Positions 11,299 through 19,575 of a stretch of DNA of 64,000 bases are shown one piece after another. The notes under the pieces are model-generated. The model was not told where the DNA came from. It searched no databases and saw only the letters and a program-made list of their open reading frames with translations. The DNA is from Planctomycetaceae bacterium (GTDB lineage: Bacteria; Planctomycetota; Planctomycetia; Planctomycetales; Planctomycetaceae). Both the position numbers and the translations under genes were made by a program. Numbering within the stretch: the stretch's first letter is position 1; every line of letters starts with the position of its first letter. Location: the NCBI GenBank assembly GCA_021732995.1, contig JAKFWA010000086.1:171975-235974 (forward strand), in the 5' to 3' direction.

Positions 11299-11931
11299 AT
11301 GAGCAAGACAACTCTTCAAACCATCGCCCTGTTAGTCGCACTGGGCTGCATTGTCGCCAGCGTGCCGTTCATGTGGTCGTATCAGGCCAGCCTGAGCCTC
11401 AGTAAGTTAGACCCTCGCGTGGGAGGGCTTGAGATCGGTGCCAGCATGCCGAAAATCCACGGGGCGGGCTGGTTCAACGGTTCCGAGGAAGAAGCTCAGA
11501 AGTGGGGCGGCAAAGTGATTTTCGTGCACGCCTGGGCCAATTTCTGTCCCAAGTGTCACGACGGCATGCCCGATCTGGTGAAACTCCATGAAGAGTTCAA
11601 AGACAAGGGTGTGGTTTTTGTCGGCGTAACGCCCGATGCGGACCAAGGCCGGGACGAAGACCAGCAGACGGCGGAGCTATCCGGCATCAGGAAGTACATC
11701 TCGAAGTACCACGCCGAGTGGCCGATGGCGTACGGCGCGATGGACACTCTGGTTGAGTTCAAGGCTGAGTTGATCCCCGGCTACTGGGTGGTGGGTCGGG
11801 ACGGAAAAATCCTGTGGAATCGGGCCGCCAGCGACAAAGAATCGCTGCGTGAAGCTCTGGAACGCGCACTGGCCACCGCGGACTCGGCTCCAGCTTCATC
11901 AGGGTCGCCAGACACTCAGTCGGGTGATTGA
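11299..11931 (+). CDS. TlpA-like membrane-anchored thioredoxin-fold protein
   Basis: A 210-residue protein with an N-terminal hydrophobic segment (about residues 9-30) that acts as signal anchor, placing the domain outside the cytoplasmic membrane. The redoxin/TlpA-type thioredoxin fold has the active site WANFCPKC (C83 and C86, a C-P-K-C motif). It is followed by GVVFVGVTPDAD, typical of peroxiredoxin/TlpA proteins, and by a cis-Pro region IPGYWVVGRDGKI. Expected to reduce or exchange disulfides in exported proteins or cytochrome c maturation partners. The last 33 bases overlap the convergent surE gene. Substrate unknown. Confidence 0.85.
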   Translation: MSKTTLQTIALLVALGCIVASVPFMWSYQASLSLSKLDPRVGGLEIGASMPKIHGAGWFNGSEEEAQKWGGKVIFVHAWANFCPKCHDGMPDLVKLHEEFKDKGVVFVGVTPDADQGRDEDQQTAELSGIRKYISKYHAEWPMAYGAMDTLVEFKAELIPGYWVVGRDGKILWNRAASDKESLREALERALATADSAPASSGSPDTQSGD

Positions 11932-12603
11932 AACATTTCCTGAGAAACAGACGTCGACATCATCACCTGTGGCTCGCGGCCGATCGTGATAGACGCCGCG
12001 ATAGCGAAAGCCGCCCGTTGCTTCCGCCTCGAAGTGAATTGGCAGGTGCAACGGGTTGAGTGTGCAGGGCACGAACTGCGGCTGATGCTCCGGCTGACCA
12101 GTTAGGTCGGGGAAGTTCACATTCCAGAACTCACCTTCGGTCAGCGGTTGCTGAATCAATTCCCCGATGGAGCGCCGTGCGAATTCGGTGGCACGACTCC
12201 AATCGAACTGCCCGCCGGATTTGCGATAGTGCGAGAACGCAATTCCCGGCTTACGGTGCAAGGCCGCTTCGCGGATGGCAGCGACCGTGCCGGACATAAA
12301 GACGTCGACGCCCAGATTGGCTCCGCTGTTGATGCCTGACAATACCCAGTCTGCGTCCGGCAGAACGTGCCAGAGCCCGAGACGTGCGCAATCCGCAGGA
12401 GTGCCGTTGATCGACCAGCGTCCCGTCCCGGCGTCCTGAATATGGATGGGCTCGTCGGTGGTGACGCGATGCCCGCAACCGGAGTGAGCTTTATCCGGAG
12501 CGACCACGGTGACTTCGCCGAACTCAGCCGCTGCTCGAGCCAATGCTTCGATGCCCGGAGCATCAATTCCGTCATCGTTCGTCACTAGAAATTTCAGAGG
12601 CAT
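11899..12603 (-). CDS. surE: 5'/3'-nucleotidase SurE
   Basis: A 234-residue SurE protein, a divalent-metal phosphatase that removes phosphate from nucleoside monophosphates and is linked to stationary-phase survival. The metal-binding N-terminus TNDDGIDAPGI is intact (Asp-Asp pair). Also present are VVAPDKAHSGCG, SINGTPADCARLG, and the SGINSGANLGVDVFMSGTVAAIREA segment with the conserved Asn and Ser. Length fits the family (about 230-260). Its 3' end overlaps the TlpA-like gene by 33 bases in convergent orientation. Start ATG at 12603. Confidence 0.95.
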   Translation of the reverse strand: MPLKFLVTNDDGIDAPGIEALARAAAEFGEVTVVAPDKAHSGCGHRVTTDEPIHIQDAGTGRWSINGTPADCARLGLWHVLPDADWVLSGINSGANLGVDVFMSGTVAAIREAALHRKPGIAFSHYRKSGGQFDWSRATEFARRSIGELIQQPLTEGEFWNVNFPDLTGQPEHQPQFVPCTLNPLHLPIHFEAEATGGFRYRGVYHDRPRATGDDVDVCFSGNVSITRLSVWRP

Positions 12604-12704
12604 GAATCACTTCCATCTGCGAAGTCATTGCGAACTAATGCGTTTCCGGAACACCTGCGTGAAGTGTTTCGTTTCATCGAAATGCACGATTTGTGAACCA
12701 TAAC

Positions 12705-13748
12705 ATGCCGACGCCTTTTCCTCAGACCGATCCGACACCGCTGTTTGAATTGTTTCGCGGCATTCATGCGACCGAACTGCTGACTGCCGCCGTTGCTCAT
12801 TTCCGACTCTTTGAAGTCCTTGGGCACGGCCCGTTACCGGACCGACAGTTGCGAGATGAACTCGGCCTCGCCCCACGGCCCTTCGTCGTGTTGACCACGG
12901 CCCTGTGGGCCATGGGTCTCGTCCGCAAGAACTCAACTGGAAACTTCCAGCTTACCGAATTGGCTGAGGAGCACCTTGTTCCCAACCTGGCCTTCGACGT
13001 GAGCGGTTATGTTGGGCTAGCCGCAGAGAATCCCAGCGTGCTCGGCATGGTCGAACGACTGCGTACGAATCGTCCCTATGGCGCCGAGCCCAAGTCCGAT
13101 TCAGGTACGGCATTCATCTTTCGCGAAGGAACAACATCGGCGATGGAGCAAGAGGCCTCCGCGCGCCGTTTGACGATGTCGTTGGCTGGTCGAGCCAAGA
13201 ACGTTGCTCCGTATTTCGCTGAAGCGGTTGATGGCAGCACTGCCGCGACCATCCTGGACGTCGGGGGCGGCACCGGAATCTACGCCTACGCGCTGTTGGC
13301 GAAGTATCCGCACTTGAAGGCCATCGTGCTCGATCGACCAGAAGTGCTGAAGACGGCCGCTGAGTGTGCTCAAGAGTGGCAGGTCGCGGATCGCGTTTCG
13401 CTGGTACCGGGTGACATGTTCCAGACAGAGTTTCCGTCCGCAGACCTCGTGCTGCTTTCCAACGTGCTGCACGACTGGGATGTCGCGGAATGCGAAGCGC
13501 TCGTCGCAAAGTCTGCCTTGGCGACTTCAGCGGGTGGACGAGTCCTCATTCACGACGTCTTCCTGAACGATGAATTGGACGGTCCGCTGCCGGTTGCGCT
13601 GTATTCGGCATCGCTGTTCTCACTCACGGAAGGCCGAGCCTACAGCGCGGCTGAGTACCGTGGCTGGCTGAAGTCCGCAGGGCTCGATCCGCAGCCCGTC
13701 GTTCCGACTCTGGTGCATTGCGGGGTTCTGGGCGGTTTGAAGAAGTGA
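12705..13748 (+). CDS. SAM-dependent O-methyltransferase, plant COMT/hydroxyneurosporene type
   Basis: About 347 residues. The N-terminal part is a winged-helix dimerisation domain (FELFRGIHATELLTAAVAHFRLFEVL...LRDELG). The C-terminal part is a class I methyltransferase with the SAM-binding glycine-rich motif ILDVGGGTGIYAYALL, acidic loop VLDRPEVL, and LVPGDMF, LSNVLHDWDV, LIHDVFL. The family methylates hydroxyls of carotenoids, polyketides or other small molecules; the substrate here cannot be told. A GTG at 12693 is an alternative start four codons upstream; neither has a good ribosome-binding site. It is the only specialised-metabolism-type gene in its surroundings, divergent from surE. 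Confidence 0.85.
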   Translation: MPTPFPQTDPTPLFELFRGIHATELLTAAVAHFRLFEVLGHGPLPDRQLRDELGLAPRPFVVLTTALWAMGLVRKNSTGNFQLTELAEEHLVPNLAFDVSGYVGLAAENPSVLGMVERLRTNRPYGAEPKSDSGTAFIFREGTTSAMEQEASARRLTMSLAGRAKNVAPYFAEAVDGSTAATILDVGGGTGIYAYALLAKYPHLKAIVLDRPEVLKTAAECAQEWQVADRVSLVPGDMFQTEFPSADLVLLSNVLHDWDVAECEALVAKSALATSAGGRVLIHDVFLNDELDGPLPVALYSASLFSLTEGRAYSAAEYRGWLKSAGLDPQPVVPTLVHCGVLGGLKK

Positions 13749-13815
13749 AAACCCCGTGAGGTTGCGGCAGTTCGAATTGGAGATGCTGGTCAGATTCTGG
13801 CGGACTCATAAGAAT

Positions 13816-13837
13816 AAGCACTTGTTGATTAGTGCTT
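13816..13837 (+). terminator. Weak hairpin after the methyltransferase gene
   Basis: Arms 13816-13822 and 13831-13837 pair perfectly over 7 bp around an 8-nt loop, 68 bases past the methyltransferase stop. There is no T-tract. A possible terminator only. Confidence 0.3.
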
Positions 13838-13930
13838 CTGGCCGTAGCCAAACTCAGGAAGGCTGCGTGCCGGGCCAACTCTTATCGCAGCGCAAAGCGA
13901 TCAGAGGTCTCAGCGGAATAAGGAATTCTG

Positions 13931-15052
13931 ATGTCCGAGCCCAGCTTCATTTTCGACGTGCATCTCGATCTCAGCATGAATGCTCTGGAATGGAATCGCG
14001 ACCAGCGCTGGTCACAGGAACGCATTCGGCGCTGGGAGCAGTTCATGAAGGACAAAGTCGATCGTGGTAACAACACGGTCTGCTTTCCCGAGATGCGCCG
14101 CGGACGAATCGGGCTGTGCGTCGCGACTCAGATTGGCCGGTATTCACCGTACTTTCATCGGCTGCCCGGCTGGAATTCGCCCGAGCAGGCTTGGGCTCAG
14201 ACGCAGGGCCAGCTCGCGTGGTACCGCGAGATGGAAGCGCAAGGCGAGATGGTGCAGATCCGCAACACCGAGCAGCTTAACAAGCACCTCGACCTGTGGA
14301 TGAAATCACCGTGTGACGATGGCACGGCGTACGTCGTGGAGTCGAGGAAACAGCCAGCGCATTTGCCGATCGGCTATATCCTCAGCCTTGAGGGCGCGGA
14401 CTCGATCGTGACACTGAAGCATCTGGAACGTGCTTACGCCGACGGACTGCGAGCGCTGGGACCCGCTCACTATGGACCTGGACGCTACGCGCACGGCACC
14501 GACGCTCAAGGTCCGCTGTCCCCCGAGGGCAAGGACTTGTTGAAGGAGATGCAGCGACTGGGGATCATCCTGGACGTGACTCACTTGTGTGACGAATGCT
14601 TCTGGGATGCTCTGGACGTCTATGACGGACCGCTGTGGGCCAGTCACCAGAACTGCCGCACGCTGGCTCCGTGGAACCGTCAATTCGCCGACGATCAGAT
14701 CAAGGCGGTCGTCGAGCGTGGCGGCATTCTCGGTATGGCGTTCGACGCGATTATGATGGTGCCGGGGTGGATGCATCTCCGCAGCAAACCGGCTGATTTC
14801 CAGTTGAAGATTGAGCGCATCTGCGAGCACATCGACCACATCTGCCAGATCGCGGGCAATGCGAAGCATGTGGGGATCGGTACCGATCTCGACGGTGGCT
14901 ATGGCAACGAGCAGACGCCGATGGACATGAATTCCATCGCCGACCTGCAGGTTTTGCCCGGATTACTGCGGAAGCGAGGCTACTCAGAAGCCGACATACA
15001 AGGCATCATGTGGCGCAACTTTGTCGACTTCCTGCGTAAGACTTGGGGCTAG
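13931..15052 (+). CDS. Membrane dipeptidase-like peptidase, family M19
   Basis: A 373-residue member of the M19 (renal dipeptidase-like) amidohydrolase family, which hydrolyses dipeptides with a binuclear zinc site. Candidate metal ligands are H13 and D15 in FDVHLDLS, the glutamate in LSLEGAD, the histidines in LDVTHLCDE and ASHQNCRTL, and the aspartate in GIGTDLDGG. There is no signal peptide, so it is probably cytoplasmic. An AAGGA ribosome-binding sequence precedes the ATG. The stop is followed after 20 bases by the ComF-like gene in the same direction, so the two may be cotranscribed. D-amino-acid or other dipeptide preference is unknown. Confidence 0.9.
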   Translation: MSEPSFIFDVHLDLSMNALEWNRDQRWSQERIRRWEQFMKDKVDRGNNTVCFPEMRRGRIGLCVATQIGRYSPYFHRLPGWNSPEQAWAQTQGQLAWYREMEAQGEMVQIRNTEQLNKHLDLWMKSPCDDGTAYVVESRKQPAHLPIGYILSLEGADSIVTLKHLERAYADGLRALGPAHYGPGRYAHGTDAQGPLSPEGKDLLKEMQRLGIILDVTHLCDECFWDALDVYDGPLWASHQNCRTLAPWNRQFADDQIKAVVERGGILGMAFDAIMMVPGWMHLRSKPADFQLKIERICEHIDHICQIAGNAKHVGIGTDLDGGYGNEQTPMDMNSIADLQVLPGLLRKRGYSEADIQGIMWRNFVDFLRKTWG

Positions 15053-15060
15053 ATCTCACC

Positions 15061-15068
15061 GGAGGAGG
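15061..15068 (+). promoter_or_regulatory. Ribosome-binding site that decides the comF-like start
   Basis: GGAGGAGG lies 4 bases before a GTG at 15073. It favours that codon over the TTG at 15043, which overlaps the upstream dipeptidase gene. Confidence 0.7.
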
Positions 15069-15072
15069 CGCG

Positions 15073-15840
15073 GTGCATCGCTTCCTGCATCAGATTCAAC
15101 GCGCGACGGTTTCTTCTTGGGAAGCCGTCGCGGGTTTGGTCTATCCCGAAGTCTGCGTCTTCTGCACCAGCGATCTCTGTCAGGCGACTGCCCGTTCGCC
15201 GGGTGTGCGTCTCTGCCGCGACTGTGAGGCCAAGTTCGCCGACGAAGGAGCCGCAGTGTGCTTTGCTTGTGGAGCTGCCGTCGGTCCGAACCTGCCGGCT
15301 CAGAGCGAGTGCCTGGAGTGCCGCACGCGCGACTTCCGCTTCCAGCAGGTGATTCGTCTGGGCCTCTACGAAGACGAACTACGGACGGCAGTGATTCGCG
15401 GTAAATCTCCCGGTGCATTGCCGCTGAGCGCCGCCTTGGGGGAACTTCTCTATGGCATGCAGGCCGAACGGTTGAGGGACGCCAATGTCGATCTGGTGAC
15501 GTTCGTGCCTCAGCATTGGGGCAAGCGTCTCGTGCAGCACCACCATCAGGCCGAAACTGTCGCTGAGATTCTGGCCAAGCGGTTGCGGCTGCCGCTGGCT
15601 CGATGGCTGCTCGTCAAGAAGCGGCACACCCGCGATCAGTCTGATCTGCCGCGTTCTGAACGCCTCAAGAATCTGACGGCGGCTTTCGGAGTGCGGCGCT
15701 GGCCTCGTGTTCGTGGACGCAACGTCTTGTTGGTAGACGACATCCTGACGACCGGTTCGACGGCGAATGAGTGCACCAAGGCGTTGCGGGCGGCCGGGGC
15801 CAAGGCGGTTGCCGTGGCGGTAATCGCCCGGGTCCCGTGA
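15073..15840 (+). CDS. ComF-family phosphoribosyltransferase-like protein
   Basis: About 255 residues, starting at GTG 15073 behind a strong Shine-Dalgarno sequence. The N-terminal zinc-finger part has paired cysteines (CVFC, CRDC, CFACG, CLECR). The C-terminal part is a type I phosphoribosyltransferase domain with the PRPP loop VLLVDDILTTGSTANEC. ComF proteins take part in DNA uptake during natural transformation in some bacteria and are widespread elsewhere; related members act in DNA recombination. No other competence genes are in the window. Follows the M19 peptidase closely. Confidence 0.88.
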   Translation: MHRFLHQIQRATVSSWEAVAGLVYPEVCVFCTSDLCQATARSPGVRLCRDCEAKFADEGAAVCFACGAAVGPNLPAQSECLECRTRDFRFQQVIRLGLYEDELRTAVIRGKSPGALPLSAALGELLYGMQAERLRDANVDLVTFVPQHWGKRLVQHHHQAETVAEILAKRLRLPLARWLLVKKRHTRDQSDLPRSERLKNLTAAFGVRRWPRVRGRNVLLVDDILTTGSTANECTKALRAAGAKAVAVAVIARVP

Positions 15841-15950
15841 TCCGAATTAGCAGGAAAACGTTTGATGACGTAAGGTTAATGGATCGAGTTGGCGACTGGT
15901 GATCTGTCTATCCAGCACCGCTCGATTCGTTCGCCAGTAACTACAAGGCA

Positions 15951-16652
15951 GTGACTGAAATGTTCTTCGATCCATTTTTGCTGATTGTGACGGCTCCGGC
16001 AGTGCTGCTGATGCTCTGGGCACAAGCGCGGATCCATTCGGCGTATGCGCGTGGGATGCAGATCGACGCTCATCTGACGGGCGCCGCCGCTGCGCGCCAC
16101 ATTCTGGATAAGGGTGGTCTGCATGACGTGGGCATTGAGGAGACTCATGGCTTCCTGTCGGACCACTATGACCCGTCGGGGCGCGTGCTTCGCCTGAGTT
16201 CCGAGGTTTATCACACGCAGACGGCAACCGCAGTTGGCATTGCGGCTCACGAGGCTGGCCATGCGCTGCAGCACGGGCAGGGGTATCTTCCTCTGGTGGT
16301 CCGCAATGCGGCCGTTCCGGCTGCACGGTTCGGTCCTTGGGTTTTCATGATCCTGTTCACACTCGGCGCTGTGCTGTCCAAGCCAGGCTTGCTGTGGGCG
16401 GGCCTGGCTGGGTTCGGTGGGGTGCTGTTCTTCCAGTTGGTGAACTTGCCCGTCGAGTTCGATGCCAGCAACCGTGCCAAGGCGTTGCTGGTCGAGTACG
16501 GGATCGTCGATGGTGGTGGTTCTGAAGCCGTGCGGGATGTCCTGAACGCCGCTGGCTGGACCTACGTCGCGGGAACTCTGCAAACACTGTTGCAGTTCTT
16601 GTACTACGCCTTTCGAATACTCGGAGCGACCCGCAGTGATGACGATCGATAG
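15951..16652 (+). CDS. YugP-like membrane zinc metallopeptidase
   Basis: A 233-residue integral membrane protein of the neutral zinc metallopeptidase family 2 (YugP type). A hydrophobic N-terminal helix (about residues 5-25) is followed by the catalytic motif AAHEAGHALQHG and two central hydrophobic segments (about residues 125-165). A typical NLPVEFDASNRAKALL stretch contains the likely third zinc ligand, and the C-terminus is hydrophobic. The start could be GTG 15951 or ATG 15960; both lack an ideal ribosome-binding site. Substrates are unknown. A good terminator lies just downstream. Confidence 0.88.
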   Translation: MTEMFFDPFLLIVTAPAVLLMLWAQARIHSAYARGMQIDAHLTGAAAARHILDKGGLHDVGIEETHGFLSDHYDPSGRVLRLSSEVYHTQTATAVGIAAHEAGHALQHGQGYLPLVVRNAAVPAARFGPWVFMILFTLGAVLSKPGLLWAGLAGFGGVLFFQLVNLPVEFDASNRAKALLVEYGIVDGGGSEAVRDVLNAAGWTYVAGTLQTLLQFLYYAFRILGATRSDDDR

Positions 16653-16690
16653 GCAGAGCCCCAGCCTGATCGCTCGCCAGTGAATACCTG

Positions 16691-16756
16691 CCGCGCGAAC
16701 CTGAGTCTGCATGTGCGAACCTCGCCTGCTGATCTCAAGTTCGCGCGGTCTTTTTT
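16691..16756 (+). terminator. Intrinsic terminator after the YugP-like gene
   Basis: Arms 16691-16705 and 16734-16748 pair at 14 of 15 positions (the remaining pair is a wobble in RNA) around a 28-nt loop. They are followed by a T run at 16749-16756 (TCTTTTTT). This is a convincing rho-independent terminator on the plus strand. Confidence 0.75.
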
Positions 16757-16812
16757 CGACTGCGGTATGTATTCGGAATTCGCATCACATCGACCTCTGG
16801 AGTGCGTGCTTC

Positions 16813-18048
16813 ATGGAATCAGTCCTCGATCGGTTTCTGCGTTACGTGCGGATCGACACTCAGTCTGATGAGCACAGCACAACGTACCCGAGTACCGCGA
16901 AGCAGTTTGATCTTTGTCGTTTGCTGGCGGACGAATGCCGTCAGATGGGACTGAAGGACGTCAGCCTCAGCGAATTCGGCGTGGTGATGGCGACAGTGCC
17001 TGCAAATGTGCCGCACTCTGCGCCAGCTATCGCGCTGGTCGCTCACGTGGATACCTCACCCGAGACTTCCGGTACGAACGTCAAACCGATCGTGCACGCG
17101 AACTACGACGGAAGAGACATCGTGCTTCCGGGCGATCCGTCCAAGGTGATTCGCGTTGACGCTAACCCGGCGCTGAAGGATCTCATGGGTGCTTCGATCG
17201 TGACGACGGACGGAACGACGTTGCTCGGTGCTGACGACAAAGCTGGCGTGGCCGCCATCATGGCTGCAGCGGCGTACTTGATGACTCATCCAGAGATCCC
17301 GCGCGGCCCGATTCGATTGTGCTTCACGTGCGACGAAGAGATCGGTCGCGGCACCGATAAGCTCGATCTTGAGGCGTTGAATGCCGTGTGTGCCTACACG
17401 CTCGACGGAGACGGGCAGGGGCACATCGACTGTGAAACGTTCTCGGCGGATCTGGCCATCATCACGGTTGAGGGCATCAACACGCACCCGTCGGAAGGCA
17501 AAGGCAAGATGGTGAACTCCATCCGCATCTTGTCGCAGTTTCTGGCTCGCTTGCCTCAGGATCATCTCAGCCCGGAAACCACTGCCGAGCGAGAAGGCTT
17601 TCTGCATCCGTACTCGATTGAAGGCGGCGTGGCGCTGTCGACTGCTCGCATCATCCTGCGAGACTTTGATACGCCGAACCTCGCCGAGTACGCAGCCATG
17701 CTCGAAGGCATCGCCGCCGACCTGCGCCCGAAATACCCGCGTGCGACCATTAAAGTTGAGACACGACGCCAGTACCGGAACCTCGGTGATGGTCTGAAGA
17801 GTGAGCCGCGTGCTGTCGCGAAGGCGGTTGAGGCGACTCGAGCAACCGGCATCGAACCCAAGCTGTCGATCATCCGCGGTGGCACCGACGGTTCACTGCT
17901 CACGGAACGCGGCTTGCCGACCCCAAATCTGTCGACAGGCGAGCACAATCCGCATTCACCGCTCGAATGGACCAGCCGCGAGGAACTGCAACGCGCGGTT
18001 GATGTACTGGTTGAACTCGCTCGCGCGTGGAGCAGTGAACGCTGTTAG
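16813..18048 (+). CDS. pepT: Peptidase T (tripeptide aminopeptidase)
   Basis: A 411-residue M20B metallopeptidase that removes the N-terminal residue from tripeptides in the cytoplasm. The ATG at 16813 gives the family start (MESVLDRFLRYVRIDTQSDE) and the length expected for PepT (about 408). An upstream start at 16711 would add an unrelated segment overlapping the terminator of the previous gene. Zinc-binding and catalytic regions are visible: LVAHVDTSPETSG, LLGADDKAGVAAIM, CFTCDEEIGRGTD and YTLDGDGQGHID. The C-terminal RGGTDGSLLTERGLPTPNLSTG is also typical. Single gene, with a hairpin downstream. Confidence 0.95.
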   Translation: MESVLDRFLRYVRIDTQSDEHSTTYPSTAKQFDLCRLLADECRQMGLKDVSLSEFGVVMATVPANVPHSAPAIALVAHVDTSPETSGTNVKPIVHANYDGRDIVLPGDPSKVIRVDANPALKDLMGASIVTTDGTTLLGADDKAGVAAIMAAAAYLMTHPEIPRGPIRLCFTCDEEIGRGTDKLDLEALNAVCAYTLDGDGQGHIDCETFSADLAIITVEGINTHPSEGKGKMVNSIRILSQFLARLPQDHLSPETTAEREGFLHPYSIEGGVALSTARIILRDFDTPNLAEYAAMLEGIAADLRPKYPRATIKVETRRQYRNLGDGLKSEPRAVAKAVEATRATGIEPKLSIIRGGTDGSLLTERGLPTPNLSTGEHNPHSPLEWTSREELQRAVDVLVELARAWSSERC

Positions 18049-18090
18049 TAGTGCGGTGACGGTGCTGGATTAGCCCCTCACCCTCGGTCC

Positions 18091-18116
18091 CTCTTCCCGG
18101 CGGGGCGAGGGAAGAG
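18091..18116. terminator. Hairpin between pepT and the convergent metallopeptidase gene
   Basis: An 8-bp perfect stem (18091-18098 with 18109-18116) and a 10-nt GC-rich loop lie between two convergent stops. There is no T-tract, and the C-rich surroundings resemble a dispersed intergenic repeat. Confidence 0.4.
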
Positions 18117-18124
18117 TGTTCTTT

Positions 18125-19141
18125 CTACTTGCGAGCGACCTTGCGGGTGCGTTCGTAGACATCAACGACCCAGTTGCGGAAGTCGCGATCGATGGCGTCG
18201 ATGGAGGGGGCGTTGAAGACTTCTCGTAAAGTCTGAACTCCGCTGGGGTCGAAGGCCGCGTTCGCGCGGAACTTGCGATAGAAGAGCGGCAGCAGCTCTC
18301 GCTCTTGCAGATACAGGCATAAGTACCGCGCGTGAGCGTAGTCCGTGGCCTGCTGTTCCGATCGAATCGAACGCGATGCCAGCAAGGCTTCCAGCGACCC
18401 CAGCTTGCGATGGTGCATAGCGTGCAGCAGATGATTGAGCCGCCAGTTCGACTGACCCAGCAGGCGCAGCCCGTCTTTGCTGAAGCTGCTTTCTTCGTAG
18501 AGCGACCCCAGGCCCTCATCGAACCATTCGGGCATGTTGGGGAAGTCGAAGTGTGCGAGCGAATGGGTCAATTCGTGTGACAGCGTGCCCTCACCCGTCG
18601 AAGCGTTGATCATCAACCGCCGGTCGGGGCGAATGTAATAACCGTGGTAGCTTGCCGTGGACCGACGATCCAGCCGCCGAGCCGTGTCTTGATAACTGCG
18701 CTCGGAAGCGAACAGCAGGATGGTGATGGGCTCATCGGGCTCATGATCGAACAGCATCAGCGAGAGCGCGCGGGCGGTGGGTTGAATTGTGTCTCGATAA
18801 TGCCGGTCCAGCGAACTTTCTTCGTCGTCGCTGGCCAGCACGTAAGGCGGCCGCGCGATGATCTGGAAGGATGCGTCGAGGTGTTTGGTCAGTTCGGCGG
18901 CTCGGCTGTCGCAGGCCATCGCCAGTTTGCGTTGGCGGTCGGCGCGATCATTGAACTTTGGCAAAGCCGCCAGGCCGTCTTCCACGCGGCTGCGCAGATC
19001 CCGGACGTCAAAGTCGGCAGAGGCGTTGAGAACGTCATGCGCGGCATTCACCGTCTGCGCGACGGACCGGCCCACGGTGAGAGCATAACTGCCCCACACC
19101 AGGAAAACCGGACCGGCAAGCAGGATGAGAAACCGCCACAT
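18125..19141 (-). CDS. Membrane-anchored gluzincin-like metallopeptidase (DUF1570-like)
   Basis: A 338-residue protein with an N-terminal transmembrane or signal-anchor segment (MWRFLILLAGPVFLVWGSY). The central region carries a zinc-peptidase signature, LSHELTHSLAHF, followed 14 residues later by WFDEGLGSLYE. This gives the HExxH plus E arrangement of the gluzincin (peptidase MA) clan and resembles the DUF1570 proteins common in Planctomycetota. The rest is helical and without other known motifs. Probably faces the periplasm. Substrate unknown. Convergent with pepT. Confidence 0.75.
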   Translation of the reverse strand: MWRFLILLAGPVFLVWGSYALTVGRSVAQTVNAAHDVLNASADFDVRDLRSRVEDGLAALPKFNDRADRQRKLAMACDSRAAELTKHLDASFQIIARPPYVLASDDEESSLDRHYRDTIQPTARALSLMLFDHEPDEPITILLFASERSYQDTARRLDRRSTASYHGYYIRPDRRLMINASTGEGTLSHELTHSLAHFDFPNMPEWFDEGLGSLYEESSFSKDGLRLLGQSNWRLNHLLHAMHHRKLGSLEALLASRSIRSEQQATDYAHARYLCLYLQERELLPLFYRKFRANAAFDPSGVQTLREVFNAPSIDAIDRDFRNWVVDVYERTRKVARK

Positions 19142-19575
19142 GATGGATATCTAGTCAGATTCCGACGTCAGTGAACTTCAAGCACGGCGTTGCGCATCAG
19201 GCGCATTGGTGCCTCCGCAATCCTACTACTGCCCGGGACGACCCACATGAACTGAAATGCTGAGAATTCAACTCGCGACTCGACTTCCGCGCGACGAATC
19301 GGCAGTTGCGGATCAATCGACAGACCTTGACCACATCGCCCACGCCGATTTTGACCAGCACTGTTCAGCTCATCGCGTCCTGCAGGGCAGACAAAGAGTG
19401 GAGGGTCAATTTCGGATGGGTATGCTAAAACCCACGTCTTAGTTCCTATTCAGTCAGACGCTACTCTTCCGCCTGGGAAGAGTCATGGAGGCAGCCGCGA
19501 GAGGGTTTTGCAGTGCTCAACTGCGAAGCCAGTTCACTCGTGGCTGGCATGCGGGCCACTTACTAGGAATTCGCC
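19142..19575. other. Long intergenic region upstream of glgB
   Basis: This 434-base stretch shows no convincing gene; short open frames have poor coding character. It contains an 8-bp hairpin with a 5-nt loop at 19463-19483, about 90 bases before the glgB start, which could lie in the 5' leader. Promoters for both flanking, divergent genes must be here but could not be pinpointed. Confidence 0.45.
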
